From positions 1,056,115 through 1,120,114 of the forward strand of contig NZ_FRBQ01000001.1 in NCBI RefSeq assembly GCF_900142655.1: 64,000 nucleotides of DNA, written 5' to 3'. The DNA is from Phytopseudomonas punonensis (GTDB lineage: Bacteria; Pseudomonadota; Gammaproteobacteria; Pseudomonadales; Pseudomonadaceae). The position numbers and the translations under genes were made by a program. Position 1 is the stretch's first letter; the number at the start of each line of letters is the position of its first letter. Shown piece after piece: positions 63,467 through 64,000 of the stretch. The notes below the pieces were generated by a model. It searched no databases. It was not told the origin of the DNA and was given only the letters and a program-made list of their open reading frames with translations.

Positions 63467-64000
63467 CTAGTTCCAGGACGCAAAACGTTTTTGCAGAGCC
63501 CGCAAACCGAGCTCGATGGTCAGGGCGATACTGGCGATCAGCAGAATGCCGACCACCACCACATCGGTGGCGAGAAATTGCGCGGCGGACTGCACCATGA
63601 ATCCCAGGCCCTGGTTGGCGGCGATCAACTCGGCAGCGACCAGCGTCGACCAGCCGACACCAAGCGCGATACGCAGACCGGTGAGAATGTCCGGCAGCGC
63701 GCTGGGCAGAATCACATGGCGCACCACCTGCGCGCGGCTGGCACCCAGACAGCGGACGGCCTGGATTCGCGCCTTGTCGACCCGGCGCACGCCGCCGACG
63801 GTGGCGATCAGCAGTGGCGCGAACAGCGCCATGTAGATGAGCAGCACCTTGGACAGCTCGCCGATGCCGAACCAGATCACCATCAGCGGCAGGTAGGCCA
63901 GCGGCGGAATCGGCCGGTAGAACTCCACCAGCGGGTCAAGCGCGGCGTTGAGCGTCGGGTTCAGGCCCATGGCGATGCCCAGCGGCACGGCTGTGACCAC
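63467..64000 (-). CDS. tauC: TauC-type sulfonate/taurine ABC permease (N-terminus beyond window edge)
   Basis: C-terminal 177 codons of a binding-protein-dependent permease. The frame is open to the right edge, and the true start is beyond it. Contains hydrophobic helices (LAYLPLMVIWFGIGEL, VLLIYMALFAPLLIA, VGILLIASIALTIELGL) and the permease EAA loop (AVRCLGASRAQVVRHVILPSALP). With tauD downstream it forms the expected tauABCD end. Confidence 0.92.
   Translation of the reverse strand: MVTAVPLGIAMGLNPTLNAALDPLVEFYRPIPPLAYLPLMVIWFGIGELSKVLLIYMALFAPLLIATVGGVRRVDKARIQAVRCLGASRAQVVRHVILPSALPDILTGLRIALGVGWSTLVAAELIAANQGLGFMVQSAAQFLATDVVVVGILLIASIALTIELGLRALQKRFASWN

Overview
The window is a chromosomal segment of a high-GC Pseudomonas. 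This is inferred from the near-canonical 162-residue Hcp1, the complete tagQRST-ppkA-pppA-tagF-tssMLKJ-fha // tssABC-hcp-tagJ-tssEFG-tssH-vgrG gene order of the P. aeruginosa HSI-I type VI secretion system (T6SS), and neighbours such as dsbA, cytochrome c4, dodecin and tauCD. The species cannot be fixed from the sequence alone.

Layout. (1) 1-8.7 kb is housekeeping: a CNNM/CorC-like membrane protein cut by the left edge, an outer-membrane barrel, an EEP hydrolase, an M23 peptidase with a DUF4124 domain, a diguanylate cyclase, a second EEP hydrolase, dsbA and cytochrome c4. (2) 9.0-26.4 kb, minus strand, is the left T6SS arm. It holds the threonine-phosphorylation control module (TagQ lipoprotein, TagR, TagST ABC transporter, PpkA kinase, PppA phosphatase, TagF), then the membrane complex and baseplate adaptor (TssM, TssL, TssK, TssJ) and Fha. 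(3) 26.4-39.4 kb, plus strand, is the right arm: TssA, sheath TssBC, Hcp, TagJ, TssE, TssF, TssG and ClpV. A 139-bp MITE-like element lies between tssA and tssB. A secreted candidate immunity protein and a class-3 lipase are inserted between tssG and clpV. (4) 39.4-48.1 kb is the effector island. It contains a VgrG with a zinc-metallopeptidase-like tail, a lipoprotein that is its candidate immunity protein, a DUF2169 adaptor, a DUF4150/PAAR-like protein ending in a PoNe-type DNase, and its PoNi-type immunity protein. These are followed by an orphan cassette: a 5'-truncated copy of the PAAR effector, a different HNH-like toxin tip in the -1 frame, and a SMI1/KNR4 immunity gene. (5) 48.2-54.7 kb holds two membrane proteins, a HAD phosphatase, two DUF1161 paralogues, a lipoprotein peptidase, another lipoprotein, OsmC, a luciferase-like oxidoreductase and dodecin. 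(6) 54.9-57.8 kb is a large Cache/HD-GYP protein. (7) 58.2-62.4 kb is an iron-responsive FecI/FecR/TonB-receptor unit whose receptor gene is flanked by two copies of an intergenic inverted-repeat element. (8) 62.6-64.0 kb holds tauD and a partial tauC.

How it works together. The T6SS is complete, and one locus encodes three candidate toxins (lipase, metallopeptidase, DNase), each beside a candidate immunity gene. The most unusual feature is the orphan cassette. It shares about 0.8 kb with the active PAAR effector, so recombination could swap toxin tips. Its toxin tip is entered through an A AAA AAG heptamer with a Shine-Dalgarno-like sequence upstream and a stem-loop downstream, resembling a -1 frameshift signal. 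A decayed or phase-variable poly-A tract is the competing explanation.
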